Positions 15,657 to 23,109 of a stretch of 26,930 nucleotides of DNA are shown here, piece after piece. Origin of the DNA: Pseudomonadota bacterium (GTDB lineage: Bacteria > Pseudomonadota > Gammaproteobacteria > Burkholderiales > Burkholderiaceae_B); the NCBI GenBank assembly GCA_023427945.1, contig JAEYZR010000303.1, positions 1 through 26,930 on the forward strand, given 5' to 3'. The position numbers and the translations under genes are program-made. Under the pieces are notes generated by a model. That model was not told where the DNA came from. It was given only the letters and a program-made list of their open reading frames with translations, and ran no database searches. Position 1 is the stretch's first letter; the number at the start of each line of letters is the position of its first letter.

Positions 15657-18250
15657 TGGGACGAGTTCTCCAACATGGCCAACAATGCGCTGCGCTCGAT
15701 GACATGCTCTTTCTGAAGCTTTTCACTCAGTCGAATCAACAGACCGCGGTGCATCGTCAACAACTTCTGCGCGCGGGCGTATTGTTCGGCAATATGCATT
15801 TTCGTTTCCGCCTCGTCGGGTGAGGTCGTATACCAATTAGGATGGACGGAACTGAACCCGTAAATGCCCAATGCGGCTTCGACCATCTGACGCACCACTG
15901 CAAGATCGCTCTGTGAAGAATGGCCGCCTGCGCCGGTGCTGACTTCGTCTTCACCAAAAATGAGCGCTTCGGCGGCCCGCCCGGCAAGCACCATGCAGAC
16001 CCGATCAAACAATTCGCCGCGGCTCTGGTTGCCTTCGGAACGCTTGATGCCAACAAAACCCAATGCCCCCAGGTCGTCCGCCACAACAGAGGCGATCTGC
16101 AGATGTTCGCGCAGACTCGGCAGAACAAGCGCCACGAGCGTATGACCGGCCTCGTGACAGGCCGTGCGCGCCAGCTGAGGACCATGCAAGGGCCGCCGCG
16201 CAGACTGGGGAGGAATCTTGAATATCTCTTCCTGCAGATCGCTTGCCAGAATGGCACGATTTTCATCCATGCGCGCACGCCGGCGTGCACCACGGACCAG
16301 CAATTCGACATCTGCACCGGTCAACCCCAACGACAGGCTGGCGCAGCGCCTCAACTCGTCTTCTGACACCGCATGCTCATACGGTTTGAGCTTGGCGACG
16401 TAGATCGCCTGCAACGCGTCCACGTCGGGTCGACCAATGTGAATGACCCGGTCCAGACGCCCTGCACGCCTCAAGGCGGGATCGACATTTTCGGCATGAT
16501 TCGTAGCGCCGATCACGATGACCTGGCTACGATCATCGAACCCGTCCAGCTCGCTGAGCAGTGCATTCAAGAATGCAGTATTCCACGTCGCGTTCTGCCC
16601 CTGGAATTTGTCACGGCTGCCGACTGTATCGATTTCGTCGATGAACAGGATGCTGGGCGCCTGCTGACGCGCGGCGGCGAATGTGGCGGACATAAGCTGA
16701 ATGCATTCATCCAGACCGTTGCCGGTCATCCAGTCCTGAACAGGCGATATCGCCGTGAAAGCCACACCACACTCCAGCGCGATGGCGCGTGCGAGCGTAG
16801 TCTTGCCCGTACCCGGCGCACCGAAAAAGAGTGCGCCACGATCAACCTCCGCCCACTGAATCTCGCCGCGTTGCGCCAGGCGCAAGTCATTGAAAAGCTG
16901 TTTTGCCCAACGCTTGGCACTTTCCACGCCATACATGTCGTCCAGCCTGATGGACGCGCCGGCTGATTGCGCCTGAGTACGTTGATCGGCCAGTTGACGC
17001 AAGCCGGCCAGCCAGTCGCTCTCGAGCTGTAGCGTGTTCACGCACAGCAGTTCCTGCGGTCCGATCGCGGAAGCCCATGTCGAACTGATGATATCGGGCG
17101 CTACTCCCGGAAAACGCGAACGGGCATAGTCAGTCAGGCGCGCGGTAGTCATCAGCGGAATGCTGAGATAACCGTCACTACGCACAAGCGAGATGAATTC
17201 TTTGGGGAGTTGGTTGCGCGACGTGCAGAAGAGAATCATGCCGAAGGCGTGCTGTTCCGCCATTCGCACGACCAGATCCTGGAAATTCGCAGTCACCCGT
17301 GTATCCAGCTGATAGGTGTTCAAAGCCGGGCAAAGGCTTGCCAGTGCGTTGCGTAATTGCTTCGCATAACGCGGAAACGGGTTCTCGACGATGAACACCG
17401 GCAACAAGGCATTGGTCTGCAAGCGTTGCTGGATCTGCTGCGCCACGGGCCGCACGAAGAAAGTCCACACATCCTCAGTATTGGGATGCACAGGCCCCAC
17501 ACCCTCTTCTACTGAGGCGACGTCGCCAGGACTCGCGAAACCTGGCGAGGCACTGCGCCGTAGTTTGGTCAGCAAGAGCTCGGAGATGTCTCGCCTGCCG
17601 CTCACAGCAGGCACCTGCGGCGCTTGATTTGCACGGGTCGCGGGTCGCGCTTCACCTACTGCTGGCTGGACGCGGTGCGAGGCTTCTGTCCCGATATGTG
17701 GCGCGATCTGCGCGAGCGAATCACTATCCGATACATCGCCACTCGCTTCGACACTATCGGCATTCCTCTGATCGGCATCTTTGCTTGCCATCTCGTGGGT
17801 AACCGCCGCTTCGTCTCGCACTGCGGGCGTTGCAGACGTTGCCCGAGGGCCGGAAGCGCGCGTTATGCCTGACAGCGCCCGATGTCTTGATTTCGCTGTA
17901 GGTGCAGGCATATCAGACATCGGCGGCGATGGTCGCACTGGTTCGTGGGTCGAACGCTTGCCTGCCTCTGCTCGTGCGACCTCAGATGAGGATGACTTCG
18001 AGGCGCCTGCTTCCGAATCCGACACAGAGACGAGTGGTGCAGCAGGTGCACGATCCGGGCGCTTGCCGGAAACAGACGATACGGTGGTTTCGCGAAACGA
18101 CAGGCCTCTTGATTCTGCACGCAGCTTTGCGAGCCTGAGTGAAACCGCTTTTCGGTCTCGCTGGTTTGACTTCGTTGACGTGTCCTTGTTGCTCTTGTCG
18201 TCCTCGACAGTGAAGAACGTTTTTGTGATCCATTCATCGATACGGCCCAA
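15653..18250 (-). CDS. FtsH-like AAA+ ATPase / M41 zinc metalloprotease without TM anchor
   Basis: About 865 residues. The C-terminal half is FtsH-like: Walker A GAPGTGKTT at 477, Walker B ILFIDEID at 534-541, the second region of homology NHAENVDPALRRAGRLDR, then the protease motif HEAGH at 699-703 and a third zinc ligand D782 (SSQSDLAVV), all in family order and spacing. It should unfold and degrade proteins using ATP. Unlike FtsH (about 640 residues with two N-terminal TM helices), it starts with a charged segment and a long low-complexity Ser/Ala/Pro-rich region (to about 245). A globular region of unknown type follows (about 255-430, LLPVFIVENPFPRYAKQLR). There is no in-frame ATG near the start. 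TTG 18250 is preferred because GAAGGAG precedes it at spacing 5; the frame stays open to TTG 18388. The next gene overlaps by ATGA. Confidence 0.85.
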   Translation of the reverse strand: MGRIDEWITKTFFTVEDDKSNKDTSTKSNQRDRKAVSLRLAKLRAESRGLSFRETTVSSVSGKRPDRAPAAPLVSVSDSEAGASKSSSSEVARAEAGKRSTHEPVRPSPPMSDMPAPTAKSRHRALSGITRASGPRATSATPAVRDEAAVTHEMASKDADQRNADSVEASGDVSDSDSLAQIAPHIGTEASHRVQPAVGEARPATRANQAPQVPAVSGRRDISELLLTKLRRSASPGFASPGDVASVEEGVGPVHPNTEDVWTFFVRPVAQQIQQRLQTNALLPVFIVENPFPRYAKQLRNALASLCPALNTYQLDTRVTANFQDLVVRMAEQHAFGMILFCTSRNQLPKEFISLVRSDGYLSIPLMTTARLTDYARSRFPGVAPDIISSTWASAIGPQELLCVNTLQLESDWLAGLRQLADQRTQAQSAGASIRLDDMYGVESAKRWAKQLFNDLRLAQRGEIQWAEVDRGALFFGAPGTGKTTLARAIALECGVAFTAISPVQDWMTGNGLDECIQLMSATFAAARQQAPSILFIDEIDTVGSRDKFQGQNATWNTAFLNALLSELDGFDDRSQVIVIGATNHAENVDPALRRAGRLDRVIHIGRPDVDALQAIYVAKLKPYEHAVSEDELRRCASLSLGLTGADVELLVRGARRRARMDENRAILASDLQEEIFKIPPQSARRPLHGPQLARTACHEAGHTLVALVLPSLREHLQIASVVADDLGALGFVGIKRSEGNQSRGELFDRVCMVLAGRAAEALIFGEDEVSTGAGGHSSQSDLAVVRQMVEAALGIYGFSSVHPNWYTTSPDEAETKMHIAEQYARAQKLLTMHRGLLIRLSEKLQKEHVIERSALLAMLENSSQ

Positions 18251-18360
18251 CACAACTCCTTCACTGCAGGCGCTCCCTGCCCAGGAAGCTTGACGTGGAA
18301 CTTGGGAAAAAACGGCCTTTTCCCTCTCATCCTCGGTCGGATTGAGGAGATAGCCATTAA

Positions 18361-18388
18361 ATATTAAAAATCCTGAAAATGAAAACAA
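18361..18388 (-). promoter_or_regulatory. Possible sigma-70 promoter for the M41 protease operon
   Basis: On the minus strand TTGTTT (18388-18383) and TAATAT (18366-18361) are separated by 16 bases inside an AT-rich stretch. They resemble -35 and -10 elements, about 110 bases upstream of the preferred TTG start. This is by-eye matching only. Confidence 0.3.
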
Positions 18389-18457
18389 ACTTTACATTTC
18401 GGCAAATTCCGTACACATTATCCGTGGCGACTTTGCGTCGCCTTGGAGCCTCTTCTG

Positions 18458-19867
18458 CTACACCCCTCTCAGATTTTCAACGGCTGCCCCGGCTGCTTCA
18501 GGAGCAGAAAAATTCGCAAACCCCATCAAGAGCCCTCCTTGAGACGATTTGCGCATTCGCCAGTCGCCCAGCGCCCGAACGGCCAGCCCTTTTGTGTGAG
18601 CCGCCTGCGCAAGCGCCTGGTCATCCTGTCGGGTCTTCAGGTTGGCCAGAATGTGGATACCGCCTGCCTGAGGCTGAACGTCGAGAGTCGTCGACATCTG
18701 CTGCTGCAGCGCATCCACCAGATATCCCCTGCGAGCGGCATACAGGGTTCGCATCTTGCGCAGGTGTCGTCCGAAATGACCCTGCTCGATGAACTCGGCC
18801 ACTGTCGCCTGAAGAACGATGGAGCCCGGACCCGGCACATGATTGACCGCATCCCTGAACCTGTCGAGCTGTGATGACGGTACGACCAGATAGGCAAGCC
18901 TCAAACCAGGAAACAGCACCTTGCTGAACGTACCCGTATACAGAACACGCCCATCCCGATCCAGACTCTTCAGTGCGGGCAGAGGACGACCGCTATAGCG
19001 AAACTCGCTGTCGTAGTCATCTTCGATGATCCATGCCCGACTCGCTGCCCAGCTCAGCAGTTCCAGGCGGCGGGCCAGCGACAGGGCCACACCGGTCGGG
19101 CTTTGATGCGTGGGCGTGACCACCACGAAACGGGCTTGCGCGGCACGCTGCTGTCCCACGCGCACATTCAGACCTTCCTCGTCTACCGGAACGGGCGTCA
19201 GGTGCAGGCCCGCACGCTCGAGGAACTGCCTGGCGAAAAAATAGCCGGGATCTTCGAACCAGCCCACATCGCCGGCCTTCAGGAGGGTGCGATGCACGAG
19301 CTCGAGCGCGCCACGATAGCCTGCGGTGACGAAAACCTGGTCGGGCGTACAGACGATGCCCCGTGAAATACCAAGATAAGCGGCAATGGCATGGCGCAAA
19401 GGCTCGTATCCCGCCGGATCTGGGTAAACCATCGCAACGGTCTCCAATGTGCGTACGCAGCGACCCGACAGGCGCGCCCAGACATTGCGCGGGAACGCGT
19501 CAAGCGCTGGCAGACCGAGCTGAAACGGCAGGGCTTCACCTGACAATTCGATTGGCCGAGTCCGGGGCCGGGCAACCGCCCTGGCGACACCAGGGTTGTC
19601 TGGCCTGGCCAAACCATCAAGGCGCGTGGAGACTACCGTTCCAGCGGCACCCCGCGCCACGAAGTAGCCTTCGTTGGCCAACATCTGATAGGCCGCCTCG
19701 ACCGTACCGCGTGCCATTCTCAACTCGCTGGCAAGACTGCGTACCGAAGGCACGCGATCGCCTGGACGCAACTTGCCGCTGGCAATTGCATCGCGATAGC
19801 GGCGATACAACTGCAGATACAAGGGTGCGCCGTGCTCGGCGCTCGGTTTGAGGTGCTGAAAATCCAT
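18458..19867 (-). CDS. MocR-type regulator (GntR HTH fused to PLP aminotransferase domain)
   Basis: A 469-residue MocR/PdxR-type transcription factor. A GntR winged helix is at about residues 15-80 (PLYLQLYRRYRDAIASGKL, PSVRSLASELRMARGTVEAA). A fold-type I aminotransferase-like domain follows, with the PLP-binding lysine K316 in LYTGTFSKVLFPGLRLAYL and upstream landmarks VTPTHQSPTGV and WIIEDDYDSEFRYSGRPLPA. Such proteins sense PLP or amino acids and act on a neighbouring, often divergent, gene. ATG 19867 was chosen because the longer frame begins with TTG. The divergent neighbours are a GNAT acetyltransferase and an AhpD/CMD-like gene, which are likely targets. No PLP synthase genes are next to it, so pdxR is not claimed. 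Confidence 0.93.
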   Translation of the reverse strand: MDFQHLKPSAEHGAPLYLQLYRRYRDAIASGKLRPGDRVPSVRSLASELRMARGTVEAAYQMLANEGYFVARGAAGTVVSTRLDGLARPDNPGVARAVARPRTRPIELSGEALPFQLGLPALDAFPRNVWARLSGRCVRTLETVAMVYPDPAGYEPLRHAIAAYLGISRGIVCTPDQVFVTAGYRGALELVHRTLLKAGDVGWFEDPGYFFARQFLERAGLHLTPVPVDEEGLNVRVGQQRAAQARFVVVTPTHQSPTGVALSLARRLELLSWAASRAWIIEDDYDSEFRYSGRPLPALKSLDRDGRVLYTGTFSKVLFPGLRLAYLVVPSSQLDRFRDAVNHVPGPGSIVLQATVAEFIEQGHFGRHLRKMRTLYAARRGYLVDALQQQMSTTLDVQPQAGGIHILANLKTRQDDQALAQAAHTKGLAVRALGDWRMRKSSQGGLLMGFANFSAPEAAGAAVENLRGV

Positions 19868-19916
19868 CGTCAAATGCCCCACTAATCCATTCAATTCTTG
19901 GCCCTATCGCATAGGC
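19861..19916. promoter_or_regulatory. Putative MocR operator repeats
   Basis: AATCCAT occurs as a direct repeat at 19861-19867 and 19884-19890, each followed by a CAA-containing stretch. An imperfect inverted repeat (GGCCCTAT, loop CGC, ATAGGCC) lies at 19899-19916. MocR proteins often bind direct repeats in the divergent promoter, so the position fits. The first copy overlaps the regulator's own start codon. Confidence 0.35.
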
Positions 19917-19971
19917 CATTATCTTCTTACAGTACTGGCTTGCCGACAATCCGCAAACACAAGGAGATTGA

Positions 19972-20412
19972 ATGAGCCCCTATCACCTCAGCCCTGTCGA
20001 GACCGACGAGGACTACCAGGCCAGCTTCGAAGTCATGCGCGAGCTGCGCCCCCATCTGACTGACGCTGCGGCGTTCGCGGCACAGGCTCGTCGTCAGGCG
20101 AATCAGGGCTATCGATTGCTGGCGGCATGGCAAGACAACCAGGTGAAGGGCCTGGCGGGTTATCGCACGCAGGAGAACCTGATGTATGGCAACTTCTTAT
20201 ACGTGGACGACCTGATCACCACCGCCGATGCACGCAGCCAGGGTGTCGGTGCAGAGCTGATCGCTGCCACACGCAGAGAGGCTGAGAAACTCGGCTGCGC
20301 CTGGTTCGTGCTGGATACGGCGGCGGAAAATGCGCTGGGCCAACGCTTCTATTACCGCCAGGGTCTGCTAGGTAGGGGCGTCCATTTCCATCAGGCACTG
20401 GCCTCCCAGTGA
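19972..20412 (+). CDS. GNAT-family N-acetyltransferase
   Basis: A 146-residue protein with the GNAT fold: opening strand and helix (YHLSPVETDEDYQASFEVM), central strands (YRLLAAWQDNQVKGLAGYRT, then NFLYVDDLITT), acetyl-CoA loop ARSQGVGAELI, and the C-terminal strand-helix (AWFVLDTAAENALGQRFYYR, followed by QGLLGRGVHF). It should transfer an acetyl group from acetyl-CoA to an amine; the acceptor is unknown. AAGGAG lies at good spacing before ATG 19972. It is divergent from the MocR regulator and overlaps the next gene by GTGA, so the two are one operon. Confidence 0.9.
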   Translation: MSPYHLSPVETDEDYQASFEVMRELRPHLTDAAAFAAQARRQANQGYRLLAAWQDNQVKGLAGYRTQENLMYGNFLYVDDLITTADARSQGVGAELIAATRREAEKLGCAWFVLDTAAENALGQRFYYRQGLLGRGVHFHQALASQ

Positions 20413-20897
20413 ACGAAAGCGCGACACCTGCTTTGCATTCCATCGATGATCAACCGCCAGCCATGAGCCCTCCGATACGTTTTCAATACCACACCCTATC
20501 GCCCGAGGCGGCAGCAGGTTTTGGCGCGATAAAAAAAGCGCTGCACAAGAGCACACTGGGCCAACCGATCATCGAGCTGGTCTGGATGCGGGTGTCGCAA
20601 ATAAACGGGTGTGTGTTCTGTCTGGAAAAGCATGGCCGTGCGTTGCGAACCCACGGTGAGTCAAACGCCAAGATCGACAGCCTTGCGGGATGGCACACCG
20701 CAGGGCATTTCACCGCAAGAGAGCGCGTTGCCCTGGCGTGGGCCGAGTCATTGGTCCACGTCGACAAGACCCACGCACCTGACGAGGACTTCGAGCCGCT
20801 CAAGGAACACTTCACTCACACTGAAATATCCGACCTGACCATCGCCATTTCGCTGATGAGTGCGCTGAACCGCCTTGCAATAGGTACCCGCAAGTGA
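20409..20897 (+). CDS. Carboxymuconolactone decarboxylase / AhpD-like protein
   Basis: A 162-residue protein of the CMD/AhpD superfamily. The peroxidase-type motif is complete: C68-V-F-C71 with H75 (GCVFCLEKH), followed by IDSLAGWHTAGHFTARERVA and LAWAESLV, typical of AhpD-like members. The CxxC pair suggests a thiol-dependent peroxidase or reductase role rather than lactone decarboxylation. GTG 20409 overlaps the GNAT stop as GTGA and is preferred for that reason. ATG 20463 (MSPPIRF) is an in-frame alternative that fits the family N-terminus equally well; neither has a ribosome site. It sits near the nitric-oxide genes and may belong to stress defence, but that is inference. Confidence 0.9.
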   Translation: MNESATPALHSIDDQPPAMSPPIRFQYHTLSPEAAAGFGAIKKALHKSTLGQPIIELVWMRVSQINGCVFCLEKHGRALRTHGESNAKIDSLAGWHTAGHFTARERVALAWAESLVHVDKTHAPDEDFEPLKEHFTHTEISDLTIAISLMSALNRLAIGTRK

Positions 20898-20919
20898 CGC
20901 TCACTTACGCTCGCGTCTT

Positions 20920-20957
20920 GCGGCATGCCGCGCTGCAGAGCCCACCGGCATGGGCTC
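20920..20957. terminator. Two palindromes between convergent genes
   Basis: A perfect 12-base palindrome GCGGCATGCCGC (20920-20931) is followed by a hairpin GAGCCCA, loop CCGGCA, TGGGCTC (20938-20957). They lie between the end of the AhpD-like gene and the end of the convergent Rrf2 gene, as expected for a bidirectional terminator. There is no T-run. Confidence 0.45.
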
Positions 20958-21510
20958 ACTGCCCATCATGCGAACGCGCCCGCATTCCCGAGATGCGCGC
21001 CTCTTCGCGCGACACCTGCCGATCGGCGAACCAGACCTGAACGTCCTTCATGAAACTCACGGGAACGCCCTTTCCCATGACCCCACCGGCAAGCGAGGCG
21101 AGGTTGGACTTGGCGAGTTCTGCACGCATGACTTTTTCGGCATTCAGCATGACGGCATGAATGCCACAGACCCCACGGTTCGCCCACTTCGGGGGATTGC
21201 CCTCAAAGACGGCGCACCGCTCGCGAATCTCCTGGCATTCAAAGAGCGCCTTGCGCCCCTCGACGGCCTCGATGACATCGAGCACGCTGATATCTTCGGG
21301 CGCCTTCGCCAGACAGTATCCGCCCCGGATGCCCCCCGACGCTTCAACGATCCCCGCTTTTTCCAGTTTGGAGAATATTTTCGCCACGAATGCCGTTGGC
21401 ACGCCCTGGATTTCAGCCAGATCGCGACTGCTGGGCCGCTGCTCCAGAGGTGCCACCAGCCAGAGTAGACAGTGCAAGGCGTACTCCACGCCCGTTCCGA
21501 CATAGGCCAT
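20956..21510 (-). CDS. Rrf2-family transcriptional regulator with three cysteines
   Basis: A 184-residue Rrf2 protein. The winged helix spans residues 5-65 (VEYALHCLLWLVAPLEQRPS, LAEIQGVPTAFVAKIFSKLE, then GIRGGYCLAK with the usual wing). The cysteine region has C92, C99 and C115 in FECQEIRERC and NRGVCGI, spaced x6 and x15. That is wider than in IscR or NsrR, so it may hold an Fe-S cluster in a different way or act as a thiol sensor. ATG 21510 has a strong AGGGGGGA ribosome site, which excludes the longer reading. It lies downstream of hmp on the same strand with a 111-base gap, so it probably has its own promoter. Confidence 0.9.
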   Translation of the reverse strand: MAYVGTGVEYALHCLLWLVAPLEQRPSSRDLAEIQGVPTAFVAKIFSKLEKAGIVEASGGIRGGYCLAKAPEDISVLDVIEAVEGRKALFECQEIRERCAVFEGNPPKWANRGVCGIHAVMLNAEKVMRAELAKSNLASLAGGVMGKGVPVSFMKDVQVWFADRQVSREEARISGMRARSHDGQ

Positions 21511-21531
21511 GATCCCCCCCCTAAAAAACAC

Positions 21532-21560
21532 ATAACACCGACTATATTAAGGCGAATTAT
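21532..21560 (-). promoter_or_regulatory. Possible promoter/Rrf2-type site upstream of the Rrf2 gene
   Basis: The minus strand reads CCTTAATATAGTCGGTGTTAT in this stretch, with the central TATAGTCGG resembling one half of IscR-type sites and TAATAT usable as a -10 element. The other half-site is poor. Autoregulation is possible but unproven. Confidence 0.25.
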
Positions 21561-21621
21561 GGTTTTCAAGGGCAGGGACAGCTACGCCTGCCTGCTCACT
21601 TGGCCGTTCGGGCGTGCCGGA

Positions 21622-22833
21622 CTACAGCAGGTGATCGAGGAGATCGGGACCAAACACTTCCCGATGAATCCTCGTGACAGGAACGTTCTGTGCCACCAAT
21701 GACGCCCATTGCGCCTGCATGAAAGGAAGCGGGCCACAGAGGTAGAAAGTCGCCTGGGCGAGGTCGGGATCATCGGCCACCAGGCGCCCGGCATCCATAC
21801 GCCCCGATTGAGCGAAAAATCCATCCTGTACGGCAATTTCGCCGGCTTCCAGATAGAAATGCGTGGTCAGTCCTGGCATTTTCTGTTTGGCCTGTTCCAG
21901 ATCGTGCAGATGTGCCACGAATGACGGGTTTCTGGCCGCATGGGCGAATATGGCCTTGCGCGCAGGCACCTGGGCGGCCAAGGCATTGAGCACCGAGACC
22001 ATCGGCGTGATCCCCACGCCTGCAGACATCAGCACGATAGGATGCCCTCCCTCCAGAGCAGGCATGAAATCACCGAAAGGCTGACTGGTCAGCAACGTCA
22101 TGCCGACTTCGACGTTGTCGTGCAGCCAATTGGACACGGCTCCCCAAGGATTACCGTCCACCCCCTTGTCACGGCGCACGGTGATGCGCCAGTCCCGTCC
22201 ATTGGGTGCATCGGACAGGCTGTATTGGCGTTGCTGAAACACCCCTGGCGCAAGCTCCACGTGAACCGAGATGTATTGGCCGGGATGAAAGTCGGCCGGA
22301 GGCAATCCCGATTCCGGCGCCAGGGTCAGACTCATCATGTCCTGTGCCTGTTCCACACGCTGGACCACGCGCATCCGGTTTCGGTGCTCGGGCAATATGC
22401 CTGCACGATCATACAGACGGCTCTCGGCGGCGATGAGCTCGCCGGCGATCAACCAGTACGCCTCGTCCCAGGCCGCCATCAGGTCGGGCGTGGCGGCTTC
22501 GCCCAGCGTGGCCGAAATCGCTCCCAGCAGATGCCGTCCAACGATCGGGTAATGCGCAGAGGTCAGCCCCACCGCCGCATGCTTGTGCGCGATCCTGCTC
22601 AGCACCGGAACCAGCGCATCGTGATTTCTGTAGTTGGCCGCGTAAGCGAAGACTGCCGATGCGAGCGACTGCTGCTGTGAACCGTTGGCCTGATTGCCCA
22701 TGTTGAACAGATTCTTGAGCTCGGGATGCGCATCGAACATCGTCTTGTAAAAGAGCGTGGTGATCTGAAGTCCGTGTTCCCGCAGGACCGGTACGCTCGC
22801 ATCAATGTAAGGCCGCGATCTTTCAGACAACAT
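21622..22833 (-). CDS. hmp: Flavohemoglobin (nitric oxide dioxygenase)
   Basis: A 403-residue flavohemoglobin, full length for the family. It converts NO plus O2 to nitrate using NADPH or NADH, in the cytoplasm. The globin domain (1-140) has the haem-pocket residues at the same numbers as E. coli Hmp: Tyr29, Gln53, proximal His85 and Tyr95. The FAD-binding part has RQYSLSDAPNG, the NAD part GVGITPMVSVLNAL and YLCGPLPFM, and the end is EVFGPD. ATG 22833 was chosen because GGAG lies six bases upstream and the N-terminus (MLSERSRPYID) aligns with E. coli; ATG 22839 and TTG 22845 are too close to that ribosome site. It is divergent from nsrR, with a matching palindrome just upstream. Confidence 0.97.
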   Translation of the reverse strand: MLSERSRPYIDASVPVLREHGLQITTLFYKTMFDAHPELKNLFNMGNQANGSQQQSLASAVFAYAANYRNHDALVPVLSRIAHKHAAVGLTSAHYPIVGRHLLGAISATLGEAATPDLMAAWDEAYWLIAGELIAAESRLYDRAGILPEHRNRMRVVQRVEQAQDMMSLTLAPESGLPPADFHPGQYISVHVELAPGVFQQRQYSLSDAPNGRDWRITVRRDKGVDGNPWGAVSNWLHDNVEVGMTLLTSQPFGDFMPALEGGHPIVLMSAGVGITPMVSVLNALAAQVPARKAIFAHAARNPSFVAHLHDLEQAKQKMPGLTTHFYLEAGEIAVQDGFFAQSGRMDAGRLVADDPDLAQATFYLCGPLPFMQAQWASLVAQNVPVTRIHREVFGPDLLDHLL

Positions 22834-22847
22834 GTTCATCTCCAAAG

Positions 22848-22865
22848 AAGTATTTTAAATACATT
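22848..22865. promoter_or_regulatory. Putative NsrR site at the hmp promoter
   Basis: GTATTT-T-AAATAC (22850-22862) is a perfect 6-1-6 palindrome inside AAGTATTTTAAATACATT. It resembles the known NsrR consensus core ATTT-t-AAAT. It is 15-32 bases upstream of the hmp start codon, where it would block transcription. Confidence 0.7.
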
Positions 22866-22957
22866 AATTAAGGCAAAAAAATGGCAGTGCGGACAACTCT
22901 GTGGTCAACCGGCGCTGCAAGTTGGCTGCATCCCCTCTGACGCAAATTCTATAAATT

Positions 22958-22973
22958 ATGTATTTCCAATGCA
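22958..22973. promoter_or_regulatory. Second NsrR-like site near the nsrR promoter
   Basis: ATGTATTT-C-CAATGCA resembles two NsrR half-sites facing each other, with one poor position. It lies inside a larger imperfect inverted repeat (AAATTAT at 22953-22959 with ATATAATTT at 22976-22984). It is about 140 bases before nsrR and could serve autoregulation. Confidence 0.45.
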
Positions 22974-23109
22974 ACATATAATTTGTTATCTTGAAATCCT
23001 GCCCCAGAAAAACAAGTCGATCTTGCCCCATGTCCACCCCACGAACCGCTATGCCCCCGCCTGCGCATGCCCTCGCCGCCAATGCCATGACCTGCTCCGA
23101 GAGGCCCGC

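Noticed and set aside
17863..18357. Minus-strand frame with an ATG at 18357, considered as an alternative start or frameshifted N-terminus of the M41 protease
   Set aside because: Its composition (Arg/Ser/His/Gln-rich) looks like an off-frame reading of the disordered region, and it stops without joining the protease frame. No frameshift is needed to explain the gene.
18458..19867. Naming the MocR-type gene pdxR
   Set aside because: No PdxS/PdxT or other PLP synthesis gene is adjacent, and MocR proteins have many targets.
21940..22680. 246-residue open frame on the plus strand
   Set aside because: It is antisense to hmp, which is full length with correct haem and flavin motifs.
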